DNA from: Streptomyces toyocaensis | GTDB taxonomy: Bacteria > Actinomycetota > Actinomycetes > Streptomycetales > Streptomycetaceae | Direction: 5' to 3' | Length of the DNA: 64,000 bases | NCBI RefSeq assembly: GCF_000725125.1 | Contig: NZ_JFCB01000027.1 | Span: 43,923 to 107,922, forward strand | Shown here: positions 50,716 through 60,639 of the stretch, piece after piece | How the letters are laid out: each line of letters opens with the position of its first letter | Position numbering within the stretch: position 1 is the first letter of the stretch | Notes under the pieces: generated by a model | What the model saw: the letters and a program-made list of their open reading frames with translations, nothing else | Databases searched by the model: none | Told to the model about the DNA's origin: nothing | Translations under genes and position numbers: made by a program

Positions 50716-51225
50716 ATGTCAGAGCTGACCCTCACGGTCATGCGGCTGGGGTTCCTGGCCGTACTGTGGCTGTTCGTGATCGTGGCCGTGCAGGTCATCC
50801 GGAGTGACCTGTTCGGCACCCGCGTCACCCAGCGCGGATCCCGGCGGGACTCCGGCCGGGCGCAGCAGGCCGCGCGCCAGGCGCCGCCGCAGCAGCGCCA
50901 GCAGTCCGGCGGCGGACGCCGCGGCCGCAACACCCCCACCAAACTGGTCGTGACCGAGGGCACCCTCACCGGCACCACCGTCGCCCTCCAGGGACAGACC
51001 ATCACCCTGGGCCGGGCACACGACAGCACGATCGTGCTGGACGACGACTACGCCTCCAGCCGGCATGCCAGGATCTACCCGGACCGCGACGGCCAGTGGA
51101 TCGTCGAGGACCTGGGCTCCACCAACGGCACCTACCTGGACCGGACCCGGCTGACGACCCCCACGCCGATCTCGCTGGGCGCACCGATCCGCATCGGCAA
51201 GACCGTCATCGAGCTGCGGAAGTAG
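50716..51225 (+). CDS. fhaB: membrane FHA domain protein FhaB (FipA)
   Basis: A 169-residue protein. A membrane helix lies at residues 5-25 (VMRLGFLAVLWLFVIVAVQVI), a basic Gln/Arg linker follows, and the FHA domain (about 80-165) has ITLGRAHDSTIVLDDDYASSRHARI and LGSTNGTYLDR. It recruits phosphorylated division or wall proteins to the membrane. It starts 10 bp after fhaA. Confidence 0.95.
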   Translation: MSELTLTVMRLGFLAVLWLFVIVAVQVIRSDLFGTRVTQRGSRRDSGRAQQAARQAPPQQRQQSGGGRRGRNTPTKLVVTEGTLTGTTVALQGQTITLGRAHDSTIVLDDDYASSRHARIYPDRDGQWIVEDLGSTNGTYLDRTRLTTPTPISLGAPIRIGKTVIELRK

Positions 51226-51318
51226 TGCTACACCAATGAATGAGCGCGAGCGGAGCGAGCACGCAGTGGGGACCCCCACCCAGGGTCCCGGCGCGCTCCC
51301 GACCGGAGGGTGGGCAGT

Positions 51319-52905
51319 GTGGCTCGACACGACCGGCTGTACCCGGAGCCGACGGGCGAGGTGCGCATGAGTCTGTCCCTGCGCTTCGCCGCCGGATCGC
51401 ACAAGGGCATGATCCGGGAGGGCAACGAGGACTCCGGGTACGCCGGTCCCCGCCTGCTCGCCATCGCCGACGGCATGGGCGGCGCCGCGGCCGGCGAGGT
51501 CGCCTCCTCCGAGGCGATCTCCACCATCGTGGCGCTCGACGACGACGTCCCCGGCTCCGACCTGCTCACCTCCCTCGGCACCGCCGTCCAGCGGGCCAAC
51601 GACCAGCTGCGCATGATGGTCGAGGAGGACCCCCAGCTCGAAGGCATGGGCACCACCCTCACCGCCCTGCTGTGGACCGGTCAGCGCCTCGGCATGGTGC
51701 ACGTCGGCGACTCCCGCGCCTACCTCCTGCGCGACGGCGTCCTCACCCAGATCACCCAGGACCACACCTGGGTGCAGCGTCTGGTCGACGAGGGCCGGAT
51801 CACCGAGGAGGAGGCCACCACCCACCCGCAGCGCTCCCTGCTGATGCGGGCCCTGGGCAGCGGGGAGCACGTCGAGCCCGACCTGTCGATCCGCGAGGTG
51901 CGGGCCGGCGACCGGTACCTGATCTGCTCCGACGGCCTGTCCGGCGTGGTCTCCCACCAGACCCTCGAGGACGCCCTGGCCGGCTACCAGGGTCCCGAGG
52001 AGACCGTCCAGAACCTGATCGAGCTGGCGCTGCGCGGCGGCGGCCCCGACAACATCACCGTGATCGTCGCCGACGTCCTGGACCTCGACACCGGTGACAC
52101 CCTCGCCGGGCAGCTGTCGGACACCCCCGTGGTGGTGGGCGCGGTCGCCGAGAACCAGAACCAGCTCCACGACAACGGCATCATGCAGACCCCGGCCGGC
52201 CGCGCCTCCGGACTCGGCCGCCGGCGCTCCCAGGGCGGCGGCGAGTTCGGCCCGCCCGGCAGCGGCGACGTCACCGGCTTCATCCCCACCGACGGCTTCG
52301 ACTACGGCGACGACGACTTCGTCAAGCCCGCCAGGAACCGCAGGTGGCTCAAGCGGTCCGTGTACGGCCTGCTCGCGCTCGCCGTCGTCGGCGGCGGCCT
52401 GTACGGCGGCTGGCGCTGGACCCAGACGCAGTACTACGTCGGCACCAAGGACGAGCACGTCGCGCTGTACCGGGGCATCAACCAGGACCTCGCCTGGGTC
52501 TCGCTCTCGGAGGTCGAGAAGGACCACCCCGAGATCGAACTCAAGTACCTGCCGCCGTACCAGCGGAAGCTGGTCGAGGCGACGATCGTCGAGGGCGACC
52601 TCTACGGCGCGCGGGAGAAGATCGAGGAACTCTCGGTGCAGGCCTCGGCGTGCCGGAAGCAGGCCGAGCGGCGCGCCGCCCAGAGCGAGAAGAACGCGAA
52701 GACCGGTGAGGGCGAGGCCGGAGGCACCACGGGAACCACACCCGTCTCCTTCGCGTCCAAGGCCTCGCCGGCGCCGAGCCCCTCGGGCTCGACGAAGGCC
52801 CCGGAGCAGACCACGCCCCCGTCCACGACCGCACCCACTCCCAGCCCCGGCCCCAGCCTCTCGGAGGAGGAGCAGAAGGTCGTCTCGCTGTGCGGTAAGC
52901 AGTAG
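51319..52905 (+). CDS. pstP: PP2C-family protein Ser/Thr phosphatase PstP
   Basis: A 528-residue membrane phosphatase. The PP2C domain (about 18-255) has GNEDSGYAGPRLLAIADGMGGAAAGE, GDSRAYLLRDG, SDGLSGVV and PDNITVIVADV, the metal-site motifs. A helix lies near 357-377 (VYGLLALAVVGGGLYGGW) and the external tail (380-528) is Ser/Thr/Pro-rich. It reverses PknB-type phosphorylation. GTG 51319 (MARHDRLYPEPTGEVRM) follows GGAGGG at 8 bp; ATG 51367 is an internal alternative. Confidence 0.94.
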   Translation: MARHDRLYPEPTGEVRMSLSLRFAAGSHKGMIREGNEDSGYAGPRLLAIADGMGGAAAGEVASSEAISTIVALDDDVPGSDLLTSLGTAVQRANDQLRMMVEEDPQLEGMGTTLTALLWTGQRLGMVHVGDSRAYLLRDGVLTQITQDHTWVQRLVDEGRITEEEATTHPQRSLLMRALGSGEHVEPDLSIREVRAGDRYLICSDGLSGVVSHQTLEDALAGYQGPEETVQNLIELALRGGGPDNITVIVADVLDLDTGDTLAGQLSDTPVVVGAVAENQNQLHDNGIMQTPAGRASGLGRRRSQGGGEFGPPGSGDVTGFIPTDGFDYGDDDFVKPARNRRWLKRSVYGLLALAVVGGGLYGGWRWTQTQYYVGTKDEHVALYRGINQDLAWVSLSEVEKDHPEIELKYLPPYQRKLVEATIVEGDLYGAREKIEELSVQASACRKQAERRAAQSEKNAKTGEGEAGGTTGTTPVSFASKASPAPSPSGSTKAPEQTTPPSTTAPTPSPGPSLSEEEQKVVSLCGKQ

Positions 52906-52932
52906 GCAAGCCGTGAGAGGCCCTGTCACACG

Positions 52933-54369
52933 ATGAGCAGTACTACGAACCCGTCGACGCAGCACACGTCCACCATCGGTGCGATCGGCGCACCCAGCCG
53001 CCGCAACACCGAGCTCGCGCTCCTGGTGTTCGCCGTCGTCATCCCGGTCTTCGCCTACGCCAACGTGGGACTGGCCCTCGACGACGAGGTGCCCGCCGGG
53101 CTGCTGAGCTACGGTCTCGGCCTCGGCCTGCTGGCGGGCGTCGGCCATCTCGCCGTACGGAAGTTCGCCCCGTACGCGGACCCGCTGATGCTGCCGCTGG
53201 CCACCCTGCTCAACGGGCTCGGTCTCGTCGCCATCTGGCGCCTCGACCAGTCCGAGCTGCTGCAGAAGATCGGCCAGGCCGGCACGGCCGCGCCCCGGCA
53301 GCTGATGTACACCGCGATGGGCATCGCCCTGTTCGTCGGCGTACTGATCTTCCTCAAGGACCACCGCGTCCTGCAGCGCTACACCTACATCTCCATGCTC
53401 GGGGCCCTGTTCCTGCTGCTGCTGCCGCTGGTGCCGGGCCTCGGCCGGAACATCTACGGCGCCAAGATCTGGATCCAGGTCGGCAGCTTCTCCATCCAGC
53501 CCGGTGAGTTCGCCAAGATCGTCCTGGCGGTCTTCTTCGCCGGCTACCTGATGGTGAAGCGGGACGCCCTCGCGCTCGCCAGCCGCCGCTTCATGGGGCT
53601 GTACCTGCCGCGCGGCCGCGACCTCGGCCCCATCCTGGTCGTCTGGATGGTCTCGATCCTCATCCTGGTCTTCGAGACCGACCTCGGTACCTCGCTGCTG
53701 TTCTTCGGCATGTTCGTGATCATGCTGTACGTCGCCACCGAGCGGACCAGCTGGATCGTCTTCGGTCTGCTGATGTCCGCGGTGGGCGCCGTCGGCGTCG
53801 CCAGCTTCGAGCCGCACATCCAGCAGCGCGTCGACGCCTGGCTCGACCCGATGAAGGAGTACACGCTCTCCCGCGCGGGCGTCGGCGGCCACTCCGAACA
53901 GGCCATGCAGGCCCTGTGGGCCTTCGGCTCCGGCGGCACCCTCGGCACCGGCTGGGGCCAGGGCCACTCCGAGCTCATCCGGTTCGCCGCCAACTCCGAC
54001 TTCATCCTCGCCACCTTCGGCGAGGAACTGGGCCTGGCCGGCCTGATGGCACTGCTGCTGCTGTACGCACTGATCGTCGAGCGCGGCGTGCGCACCGCCC
54101 TCGCCGCCCGCGACCCGTTCGGCAAGCTGCTCGCCATCGGCCTCTCCGGCGCCTTCGCGCTCCAGGTCTTCGTCGTCGCCGGCGGCGTCATGGGCCTGAT
54201 CCCGCTGACCGGTATGACGATGCCCTTCCTGGCGTACGGCGGTTCCTCCGTCATCGCCAACTGGGCGCTGATCGGCATCCTGCTCAGGATCAGCGACACC
54301 GCGCGCCGACCGGCTCCCGCACCCGCCGCCAACCCCGACGCCGAGATGACCCAGGTGGTCCGCCCGTGA
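52933..54369 (+). CDS. rodA: SEDS glycosyltransferase RodA/FtsW
   Basis: A 478-residue polytopic protein of the SEDS family, which polymerises lipid II. About ten to twelve helices are visible. Key stretches are IYGAKIWIQVGSFSIQPGEFAKI, VFETDLGTSLLFFGMF (catalytic Asp region) and PLTGMTMPFLAYGGSS near the C-terminus. It is paired with the PBP2-type transpeptidase downstream, a GTGA overlap enforcing equal synthesis. By context it serves tip or sporulation growth rather than septal FtsW. Confidence 0.92.
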   Translation: MSSTTNPSTQHTSTIGAIGAPSRRNTELALLVFAVVIPVFAYANVGLALDDEVPAGLLSYGLGLGLLAGVGHLAVRKFAPYADPLMLPLATLLNGLGLVAIWRLDQSELLQKIGQAGTAAPRQLMYTAMGIALFVGVLIFLKDHRVLQRYTYISMLGALFLLLLPLVPGLGRNIYGAKIWIQVGSFSIQPGEFAKIVLAVFFAGYLMVKRDALALASRRFMGLYLPRGRDLGPILVVWMVSILILVFETDLGTSLLFFGMFVIMLYVATERTSWIVFGLLMSAVGAVGVASFEPHIQQRVDAWLDPMKEYTLSRAGVGGHSEQAMQALWAFGSGGTLGTGWGQGHSELIRFAANSDFILATFGEELGLAGLMALLLLYALIVERGVRTALAARDPFGKLLAIGLSGAFALQVFVVAGGVMGLIPLTGMTMPFLAYGGSSVIANWALIGILLRISDTARRPAPAPAANPDAEMTQVVRP

Positions 54370-55841
54370 ACAAGCCCCTGCGCCGGATCGCGATCTTCTG
54401 TGGCCTGCTCATCCTCACCCTGCTCATCCGGGACAACTGGCTGCAGTACGTCCAGGCCGACGAGCTGAGGACCGACGAGAACAACCGCCGCGTGGCCATC
54501 GAGCGGTACGCCTCACCGCGCGGCGACATCATCGTCGGCGGCGAGCCCATCACCGGGCACACGACCACCAAGGGCGACTTCAAGTACAAGCGGACCTACA
54601 AGGACGGCGCCATGTGGGCGCCGGTCACCGGCTTCGTCTCCCAGGCCTTCGGCGCCAACCAGCTGGAGTCCATCGAGGACGGCATCCTCACCGGCAACGA
54701 CGACCGCCTCTTCTTCCGCAACACGCTCGACATGCTGACGGGCAAGAACAAGGAGGGCGGCAACGTCGTCACGACCCTCAACGCCGCCGCCCAGAAGGCC
54801 GCCTACGAGGGCCTGAAGAAGCAGGGCGGCAAGGGTTCCGTGGTCGCGCTCGAACCGTCCACCGGCAAGATCCTCGCGCTGGCCTCCTTCCCTTCGTACG
54901 ACCCGTCCACGATCGCCGGCGACAGCCTCGACACGGACGCCGAGGCGTGGAAGAAGCTGCAGAAGAAGAACAACCCGGACGACCCGATGCTCAACCGGGC
55001 ACTGCGCGAGGTCTACCCGCCCGGCTCCACCTTCAAGGTCCTCACCGCGGCCGCCGCGCTGGAGCACGGGCTGGTCGACGACGCGGACCAGAAGACCGAC
55101 ACCCCGCTGCCGTGGATCATGACGGGCACCAGGACCGAGCTGAAGAACGACGGCGACCTGCCCTGCAAGGACGCCACCCTGCGTGAGGCGCTGCGGGTGT
55201 CCTGCAACACCGTCTTCGGCAAGGTCGGCGCCGACCTGGGCAACGACAAGATGCTGGAGACGGCGAAGAAGTTCGGCTTCACCGAGGAGCAGTTCACCCC
55301 GGTCCGCGCCAGCGCCTCCGTGTTCTCCGACAACATGGAGCCCTCGCAGGTCGCGCTCTCCTCCATCGGCCAGTTCAACACCGCGGCCACCCCCCTGCAG
55401 ATGGCCATGGTCTCCGCCGCCGTCGCCAACAACGGCACGCTGATGAAGCCGTACATGGTCGACGAACTCCAGGCCCCGAACCTCGACACCATCGAGAAGA
55501 CGGACCCGGAGACGCTGAGCGAGCCGATGTCGGCGAAGAACGCCCAGATCCTCCAGTCGATGATGGAGACCGTCGTCAACGACGGCACCGGCCGCAACGC
55601 GCAGATCCCTGGCGTCACGGTCGGTGGCAAGACGGGCACGGCCCAGCACGGCGAGAACAACAGCAAGAACCCCTACGCGTGGTTCATCTCCTACGCCAAG
55701 GGCGACGACGGCAGCTCGCCCGTGGCCGTGGCGGTCGTCATCGAGGACGAGAACGCCGTGCGTGGCGACATCTCCGGTGGTGGTCTCGCGGCACCGATCG
55801 CCAAGAGCGTCATGGAGGCGGTCGTCAAGGGCAAGCGGTGA
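54366..55841 (+). CDS. pbpA: penicillin-binding protein PbpA (class B transpeptidase)
   Basis: A 491-residue PBP2-type enzyme. The N-terminal anchor is IAIFCGLLILTLLI. The dimerisation region is at about 60-170. The transpeptidase motifs are SxxK in PGSTFKVLTAA, SCN in RVSCNTVFGKVG (SxN) and KTG in VGGKTGTAQHG. It cross-links glycan strands made by the upstream SEDS protein. GTG 54366 overlaps rodA (GTGA). Confidence 0.95.
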   Translation: MNKPLRRIAIFCGLLILTLLIRDNWLQYVQADELRTDENNRRVAIERYASPRGDIIVGGEPITGHTTTKGDFKYKRTYKDGAMWAPVTGFVSQAFGANQLESIEDGILTGNDDRLFFRNTLDMLTGKNKEGGNVVTTLNAAAQKAAYEGLKKQGGKGSVVALEPSTGKILALASFPSYDPSTIAGDSLDTDAEAWKKLQKKNNPDDPMLNRALREVYPPGSTFKVLTAAAALEHGLVDDADQKTDTPLPWIMTGTRTELKNDGDLPCKDATLREALRVSCNTVFGKVGADLGNDKMLETAKKFGFTEEQFTPVRASASVFSDNMEPSQVALSSIGQFNTAATPLQMAMVSAAVANNGTLMKPYMVDELQAPNLDTIEKTDPETLSEPMSAKNAQILQSMMETVVNDGTGRNAQIPGVTVGGKTGTAQHGENNSKNPYAWFISYAKGDDGSSPVAVAVVIEDENAVRGDISGGGLAAPIAKSVMEAVVKGKR

Positions 55842-56010
55842 CCCCGGTCACGTCTGCTTCACATCGGTGCACGTTGCGGTACCGGTCCTGTATCGGCTGA
55901 CGTACGTGGCCAGGTCACACAGAGCGAGCCGGGTACGGTATGCCCGGACGGCAGCCTCCGGCGGCACGCGCGTGCCGCCCGGGACCGACGGAGAGGGCTG
56001 GTAGGTAGCT

Positions 56011-58032
56011 ATGGAAGAGCCGCGTCGCCTCGGCGGCCGGTACGAACTGGGCCAGGTGCTCGGTCGCGGTGGCATGGCGGAGGTCTACCTCGCGCACGAC
56101 ACCCGCCTCGGCCGCACCGTGGCAGTGAAGACGCTGCGCGCCGATCTCGCGCGCGACCCGTCCTTCCAGGCCCGGTTCCGCCGGGAGGCCCAGTCGGCCG
56201 CCTCGCTCAACCATCCCGCGATCGTCGCGGTCTACGACACGGGCGAGGACTACATCGACGGGGTCTCCATCCCGTACATCGTCATGGAGTACGTCGACGG
56301 CTCCACGCTCCGTGAGCTCCTGCACAGCGGCCGCAAGCTGCTGCCGGAGCGGACGCTGGAGATGACCATCGGCATCCTCCAGGCGCTGGAGTACTCCCAC
56401 CGGGCCGGCATCGTCCACCGTGACATCAAGCCCGCGAACGTCATGCTGACGCGCAACGGCCAGGTCAAGGTCATGGACTTCGGCATCGCCCGCGCGATGG
56501 GCGACTCCGGCATGACGATGACCCAGACCGCCGCCGTCATCGGCACCGCGCAGTACCTCTCGCCGGAGCAGGCCAAGGGCGAGCAGGTCGACGCGCGTTC
56601 CGACCTCTACTCCACCGGCTGCCTGCTGTACGAGTTGCTGACCGTCCGCCCGCCGTTCGTGGGCGACTCCCCGGTCGCGGTCGCCTACCAGCACGTACGG
56701 GAGGAGCCGCAGCCGCCGAGTGTCTTCGACCCCGAGATCACGCCCGAGATGGACGCGATCGTGCTGAAGGCGCTGGTCAAGGACCCCGACTACCGGTACC
56801 AGTCGGCCGACGAGATGCGCGCCGACATCGAGGCCTGCCTCGACGGCCAGCCCGTCGCGGCGACCGCCGCCCTGGGCGCGGTCGGCTACGGCGGCTACGG
56901 CGGCTACGGCGACGACCAGCCGACGACGGCCCTGCGCTCGGACGCGGGCGCCGGTGCCGCGACCTCGATGCTGCCGCCCATGAACCCGGACGACGGCGGC
57001 TTCGGCTACGACGACCGCCAGAGCCGCCGCCGCCCGCCGAAGAAGAACAACACCTCGACGATATTGCTGGTCGTGGCGGGCGTCCTGGTCCTCATCGGTG
57101 CGATCCTGATCGGCCGCTGGGCCATCAGCGGCAGCGGAGGCGTGGACAACGACAAGGTCGCCACCCCGAACTTCATCGGTGAGACCAAGGCCAACGCCGA
57201 GAAACTGGCCGTCAACGGGGACCTGAAGCTCAGCTTCGAGGAGAAGCCCTGCGAGAACCAGAGCAAGGGCAAGATCTGCTCGCAGAACCCGACGGCCGGC
57301 ACGAAGGTCCAGAAGGAGTCCACGGTCGACCTGGTGGTCTCCACCGGCGCGCCCAAGGTGGCGGTGCCGAGCGTCGTCGGCGACAGCGTCGAAGACGCCA
57401 AGGCCGAACTCGAGGGCAAGAAGTACGAGTTCGTCGTCGAGGTCGAGCAGGAGGTGAGCGCCGAGAAGCCGGGCACCGTCCTCAAGCAGGACCCGGGTCT
57501 CGGCGAGGAGGTGGAGAAGGGCACCACCGTCACCCTCACCGTCGCGAAGGAAGAAGCCAAGTCCACGGTCCCGGACGTCATCGGCAAGACCTGTGACGAG
57601 GCCAAGGCCCAGATGACGGCGAACAACCTCACCGGCAACTGCACCGAGGAGGAGATCGACGACCCGAACCAGGTCGGCAAGGTCCTGCGCACCACGCCGG
57701 CCGCGAACACCCAGGTCGACAAGAACTCCCAGGTCCAGATCGTCGTCGGCAAGGCCAAGCAGAACCAGCAGGTCGCCGTGCCGAACGTGAACGGCCAGAC
57801 CCTCAAGGACGCCCAGAAGATGCTCCAGCAGGCCGGACTGGCGGTCGGCAACGTCGCCGGCTCGCAGGACCCCAACTCCCGTGTCTTCGGATCCAACCCG
57901 CCCCAGGGCACGCAGGTGGAGAAGGGCTCGGCGGTCACCCTGTTCACCGCGGACCAGGGCGGTGACAACGGGGGCGACAACGGCGGTGGCGGCTTCTTCG
58001 GCGGCCTGACCGGCGGCAACGAGGACGGCTGA
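56011..58032 (+). CDS. pknB: PASTA-domain Ser/Thr protein kinase PknB
   Basis: A 673-residue kinase, the growth master kinase of actinobacteria. The kinase domain (about 8-280) has LGRGGMAEVYLAHD, VAVKTLR, HRDIKPANVML, DFGIARA and SPEQAKG. A linker with GYGGYGGYGDD precedes a helix near 350-372 (ILLVVAGVLVLIGAILIG). Four PASTA repeats follow (about 382-655), starting VATPNFIG, VAVPSVVG, STVPDVIG and VAVPNVNG, then a Gly/Asp tail. It senses muropeptides or lipid II. 169 bp separates it from pbpA, so it may have its own promoter. Confidence 0.95.
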   Translation: MEEPRRLGGRYELGQVLGRGGMAEVYLAHDTRLGRTVAVKTLRADLARDPSFQARFRREAQSAASLNHPAIVAVYDTGEDYIDGVSIPYIVMEYVDGSTLRELLHSGRKLLPERTLEMTIGILQALEYSHRAGIVHRDIKPANVMLTRNGQVKVMDFGIARAMGDSGMTMTQTAAVIGTAQYLSPEQAKGEQVDARSDLYSTGCLLYELLTVRPPFVGDSPVAVAYQHVREEPQPPSVFDPEITPEMDAIVLKALVKDPDYRYQSADEMRADIEACLDGQPVAATAALGAVGYGGYGGYGDDQPTTALRSDAGAGAATSMLPPMNPDDGGFGYDDRQSRRRPPKKNNTSTILLVVAGVLVLIGAILIGRWAISGSGGVDNDKVATPNFIGETKANAEKLAVNGDLKLSFEEKPCENQSKGKICSQNPTAGTKVQKESTVDLVVSTGAPKVAVPSVVGDSVEDAKAELEGKKYEFVVEVEQEVSAEKPGTVLKQDPGLGEEVEKGTTVTLTVAKEEAKSTVPDVIGKTCDEAKAQMTANNLTGNCTEEEIDDPNQVGKVLRTTPAANTQVDKNSQVQIVVGKAKQNQQVAVPNVNGQTLKDAQKMLQQAGLAVGNVAGSQDPNSRVFGSNPPQGTQVEKGSAVTLFTADQGGDNGGDNGGGGFFGGLTGGNEDG

Positions 58033-58051
58033 CCCGCCCCACCCCGCACGG

Positions 58052-58090
58052 CAGGAGCCCCGGCCCTCTTCTCGGAGGTCGGGGCTCCTG
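58052..58090. terminator. bidirectional intrinsic terminator
   Basis: A 14-bp stem with one G-U pair (58052-58065 with 58077-58090) lies between pknB and the convergent sortase gene. Confidence 0.75.
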
Positions 58091-58116
58091 TGCGTCGCGG
58101 GTGGCCCCGCGGGACG

Positions 58117-58887
58117 TCAGCGCAGTTCCCTCGGCGGTGTCCGGTTCTCGTCCACCTTCTCCGTGCGGACCAGTTCGCCCCAGACGATGTAGCGGTACTT
58201 GCTGGTGTACACCGGCGTGCAGGTGGTCAGCGTGATGTAGTGGCCGGCCTTCGTCCTGCCGGACCCCTTCGGGATCTTCCCGAGGACGTCCACGTTGTAC
58301 TTCGAGGTCTCGGGAAGGATCGCGTAGGTCTTGTAGACGTACCACGTGTCCTTCGTCTCGAAGACGATGGGGTCGCCCTTCTCGATCCGGTGGATGCCGT
58401 GGAACTTCGCGCCGTGGCCGTCCCGGTGGGCCGCGAGGGAGAAGTTGCCCTTCTCGCCGGAGGTCGGCAGGGTCGCCTTCACGGGGTCGGTGTAGTAGCC
58501 GGCGACACCGTCGTTGAGGACCTTCATCGACGTGCCCTTCTCGACGAGGATCTGGTCGCCGGTCATGGCGGGCACGTACAGGAAGCCGATGCCGTTCTTG
58601 CTGTCGTAGGACGCGGGCCCGCCGCTGCCGCCGCCGCCGTCGTCGGACTCCCGGGCCCAGGAGTCGCGCACCTTGTCCGCCTGCCGGTCCGCCGCCCGGT
58701 CCGCGACGACGTTCGTCCACCACAGGGAGTAGACGACGAACAGGCCGAGCACCAGGCCCGCGGTGATGAGGAGTTCCCCGAAGAAGCCGACCACCATGGC
58801 CACCGGCCCCGTACGGCGGCGCGCCCGCGGCGGCGAGGACGCGGGCGGGTCGGTGTGCTGTGCGGTGTCGTCGGCGGTCGCTGCCAC
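58117..58887 (-). CDS. srtE2: class E sortase (SrtE2-like)
   Basis: A 256-residue sortase. A membrane helix is near residues 30-55 (VAMVVGFFGELLITAGLVLGLFVVYSLWW). The catalytic His lies in LAAHRDGHG, Cys in TLTTCTPVYTSKYR and Arg in SKYRYIVWG. In S. coelicolor two adjacent class E sortases anchor long chaplins through LAxTG sites for aerial growth (established; the match of order is from memory). GTG 58887 follows GAGGAA; ATG 58917 overlaps the other sortase and is less likely. Confidence 0.9.
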   Translation of the reverse strand: MAATADDTAQHTDPPASSPPRARRRTGPVAMVVGFFGELLITAGLVLGLFVVYSLWWTNVVADRAADRQADKVRDSWARESDDGGGGSGGPASYDSKNGIGFLYVPAMTGDQILVEKGTSMKVLNDGVAGYYTDPVKATLPTSGEKGNFSLAAHRDGHGAKFHGIHRIEKGDPIVFETKDTWYVYKTYAILPETSKYNVDVLGKIPKGSGRTKAGHYITLTTCTPVYTSKYRYIVWGELVRTEKVDENRTPPRELR

Positions 58888-58900
58888 GTTTCCTCTGCCC

Positions 58901-60004
58901 TTAACTGACGAGCGCATCCGGCTTGCCCTTGCTGCGCGGCCGTTCCTCGACCATCTTGCCCCAGACGATCAAGCGGTACTTGCTGGTGAACTCCGGGGTG
59001 CACGTGGTCAGCGTGATGTAGCGGCCCGGCCCGGTGAAGCCCGACCCCTTCGGCACCGGGTCGAGGACGCTCACGTTGCTCGGCGGGGTCACCGGCAGCA
59101 TGGACGCCGTCTTGTAGACGAAGTACTCGTTCTGGGTCTCCACGACGATCGGGTCGCCCGGCTCCAGCCGGTTGATGTACCGGAACGGCTCCCCGTGCGT
59201 GTTGCGGTGGCCCGCGAGCCCGAAGTTGCCGGTCCTCGCGTCCGGCATCGCCGTCTTCAGCGCGCCCTCCGCGTAGTGGCCCACCATGCCCCGGTCGAGC
59301 ACCTTCTTGCTGCTGATGCCCTCCGCGATCGGCACCACCACGTCCAGCTTGGGGATGTGCAGCAGCGCGAAGCCCTGCCCCGGCTCGAACGCCCCCGGCT
59401 TCCGCTCGCCGTTCGCCCAGTCGTTCTGGAGGTCGCTGACCTCCTTGCCGGCCTGCGCCTGCGCCCGCACGTTCGTCCACCACAGCTGGTAGGTGACGAA
59501 CAGCAGCATCAGCACGCCGCAGGTGATGAACACCTCGCCGATGGCCCGGCTGGCGACGACCGCCGGACTCGCCTTGCGCGCCCGCGCCTGCCGGCGCGCC
59601 TCCACACGGGACAACGGCGCCCGGGAGGCCCCCTCGGAGGCCCGTGACACCCCCTCCCGGCCCCCGGAGGCCCCTGGCGCCTTGTGGGAGCCCCCACGGC
59701 GCCCGTGGCGCTTCCTGGCGGCCTTCCTGCGGGCCGCGCGGCCGCCCTCGGTCCTCGCCGCCGCGGAATCGTGCCGCACGATCCGCTCCGGCGGCTCCGG
59801 GACGCGCAGCGCCACGGTCTCCTCGTCGACCGGCGGCAGATACGCGGTGCTGCCGGAGGCGCCGCCGTAGGGACCGGGCGGCGCGCTGTCGTGCAAGCCG
59901 TCCCCGTACGCGCCCGGCGCCCCGTACGGCTGCCCGCCGTACGGGGTCCCCTGGCCGCCGGCCCCGTAGGCGCCGGACTCGCGCTCGGGGCGCAGCGCGG
60001 TCAC
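58901..60004 (-). CDS. srtE1: class E sortase with long N-terminal region (SrtE1-like)
   Basis: A 367-residue sortase. Residues 1-120 are Gly/Pro/Tyr/Arg-rich and cytoplasmic, a helix lies near 155-180 (GEVFITCGVLMLLFVTYQLWW), and the catalytic domain has His in LAGHRNTHG, Cys in TLTTCTPEFTSKYR. GTG 60004 overlaps the amidotransferase stop (GTGA). It precedes the shorter sortase by 13 bp; the two probably act together on wall proteins. Confidence 0.9.
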   Translation of the reverse strand: MTALRPERESGAYGAGGQGTPYGGQPYGAPGAYGDGLHDSAPPGPYGGASGSTAYLPPVDEETVALRVPEPPERIVRHDSAAARTEGGRAARRKAARKRHGRRGGSHKAPGASGGREGVSRASEGASRAPLSRVEARRQARARKASPAVVASRAIGEVFITCGVLMLLFVTYQLWWTNVRAQAQAGKEVSDLQNDWANGERKPGAFEPGQGFALLHIPKLDVVVPIAEGISSKKVLDRGMVGHYAEGALKTAMPDARTGNFGLAGHRNTHGEPFRYINRLEPGDPIVVETQNEYFVYKTASMLPVTPPSNVSVLDPVPKGSGFTGPGRYITLTTCTPEFTSKYRLIVWGKMVEERPRSKGKPDALVS

Positions 60005-60639
60005 GCCGTGGACCTGCCCACCACCGGGGCGAGCCCCGCCGACCTCGCCACCGCGCCCTGGTCCCCGCACTCCACCAGCCAGTTGGCCAGCATCCGGTGC
60101 CCGTGCTCGGTCAGCACCGACTCGGGGTGGAACTGCACCCCTTCGACGGGCAGTTCACGGTGCCTCAGTCCCATCACCGTTCCGTCCGGCGTCCGGGCCG
60201 TGACCTCCAGCTCCGCCGGCACCGTGGCCGGCTCGGCGGCCAGTGAGTGGTAGCGGGTCGCCGTGAACGGGGAGGGCAGGCCGGCGAAGACGCCCTTGCC
60301 CCCGTGCGTCACCGGCGAGGTCTTGCCGTGCAGCAGTTCGGGTGCGCGGTCCACCACGCCGCCGTACGCCACCTGCATCGACTGCATGCCGAGACAGACG
60401 CCGAAGACCGGCACCCCGGTCGACGCGCAGTGCCGCACCATGTCCACGCAGACACCGGCCTCCTCGGGGGTGCCGGGGCCGGGAGACAGCAGAACCCCGT
60501 CGAATCCGTCCTGCGCGTGCGCCGTCGACACCTCGTCGTTGCGCAGGACCTCGCACTCGGCGCCCAGCTGGTACAGGTACTGGACCAGGTTGAAGACGAA
60601 GCTGTCGTAGTTGTCGACGACGAGAATGCGCGCGCTCAC
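60001..60639 (-). CDS. pabA: glutamine amidotransferase: aminodeoxychorismate/anthranilate synthase component II
   Basis: A 212-residue class I glutamine amidotransferase. It begins SARILVVDNYDSFVFNLVQYL, with oxyanion loop LSPGPGTPEEAG, nucleophile Cys in GVCLGMQS, and the His-Glu pair in VQFHPES. It supplies ammonia for p-aminobenzoate or anthranilate. No component I lies nearby, so folate versus tryptophan use is undecided; pabA is given by usual annotation here. GTG 60639 overlaps the 53-residue gene (GTGA). Confidence 0.9.
   Translation of the reverse strand: MSARILVVDNYDSFVFNLVQYLYQLGAECEVLRNDEVSTAHAQDGFDGVLLSPGPGTPEEAGVCVDMVRHCASTGVPVFGVCLGMQSMQVAYGGVVDRAPELLHGKTSPVTHGGKGVFAGLPSPFTATRYHSLAAEPATVPAELEVTARTPDGTVMGLRHRELPVEGVQFHPESVLTEHGHRMLANWLVECGDQGAVARSAGLAPVVGRSTA

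Noticed and set aside
50719..53967. Open frame of more than 1000 codons on the minus strand
   Set aside because: It is antisense to fhaB, pstP and rodA, all with clear domains; long antisense frames are normal at this GC content.
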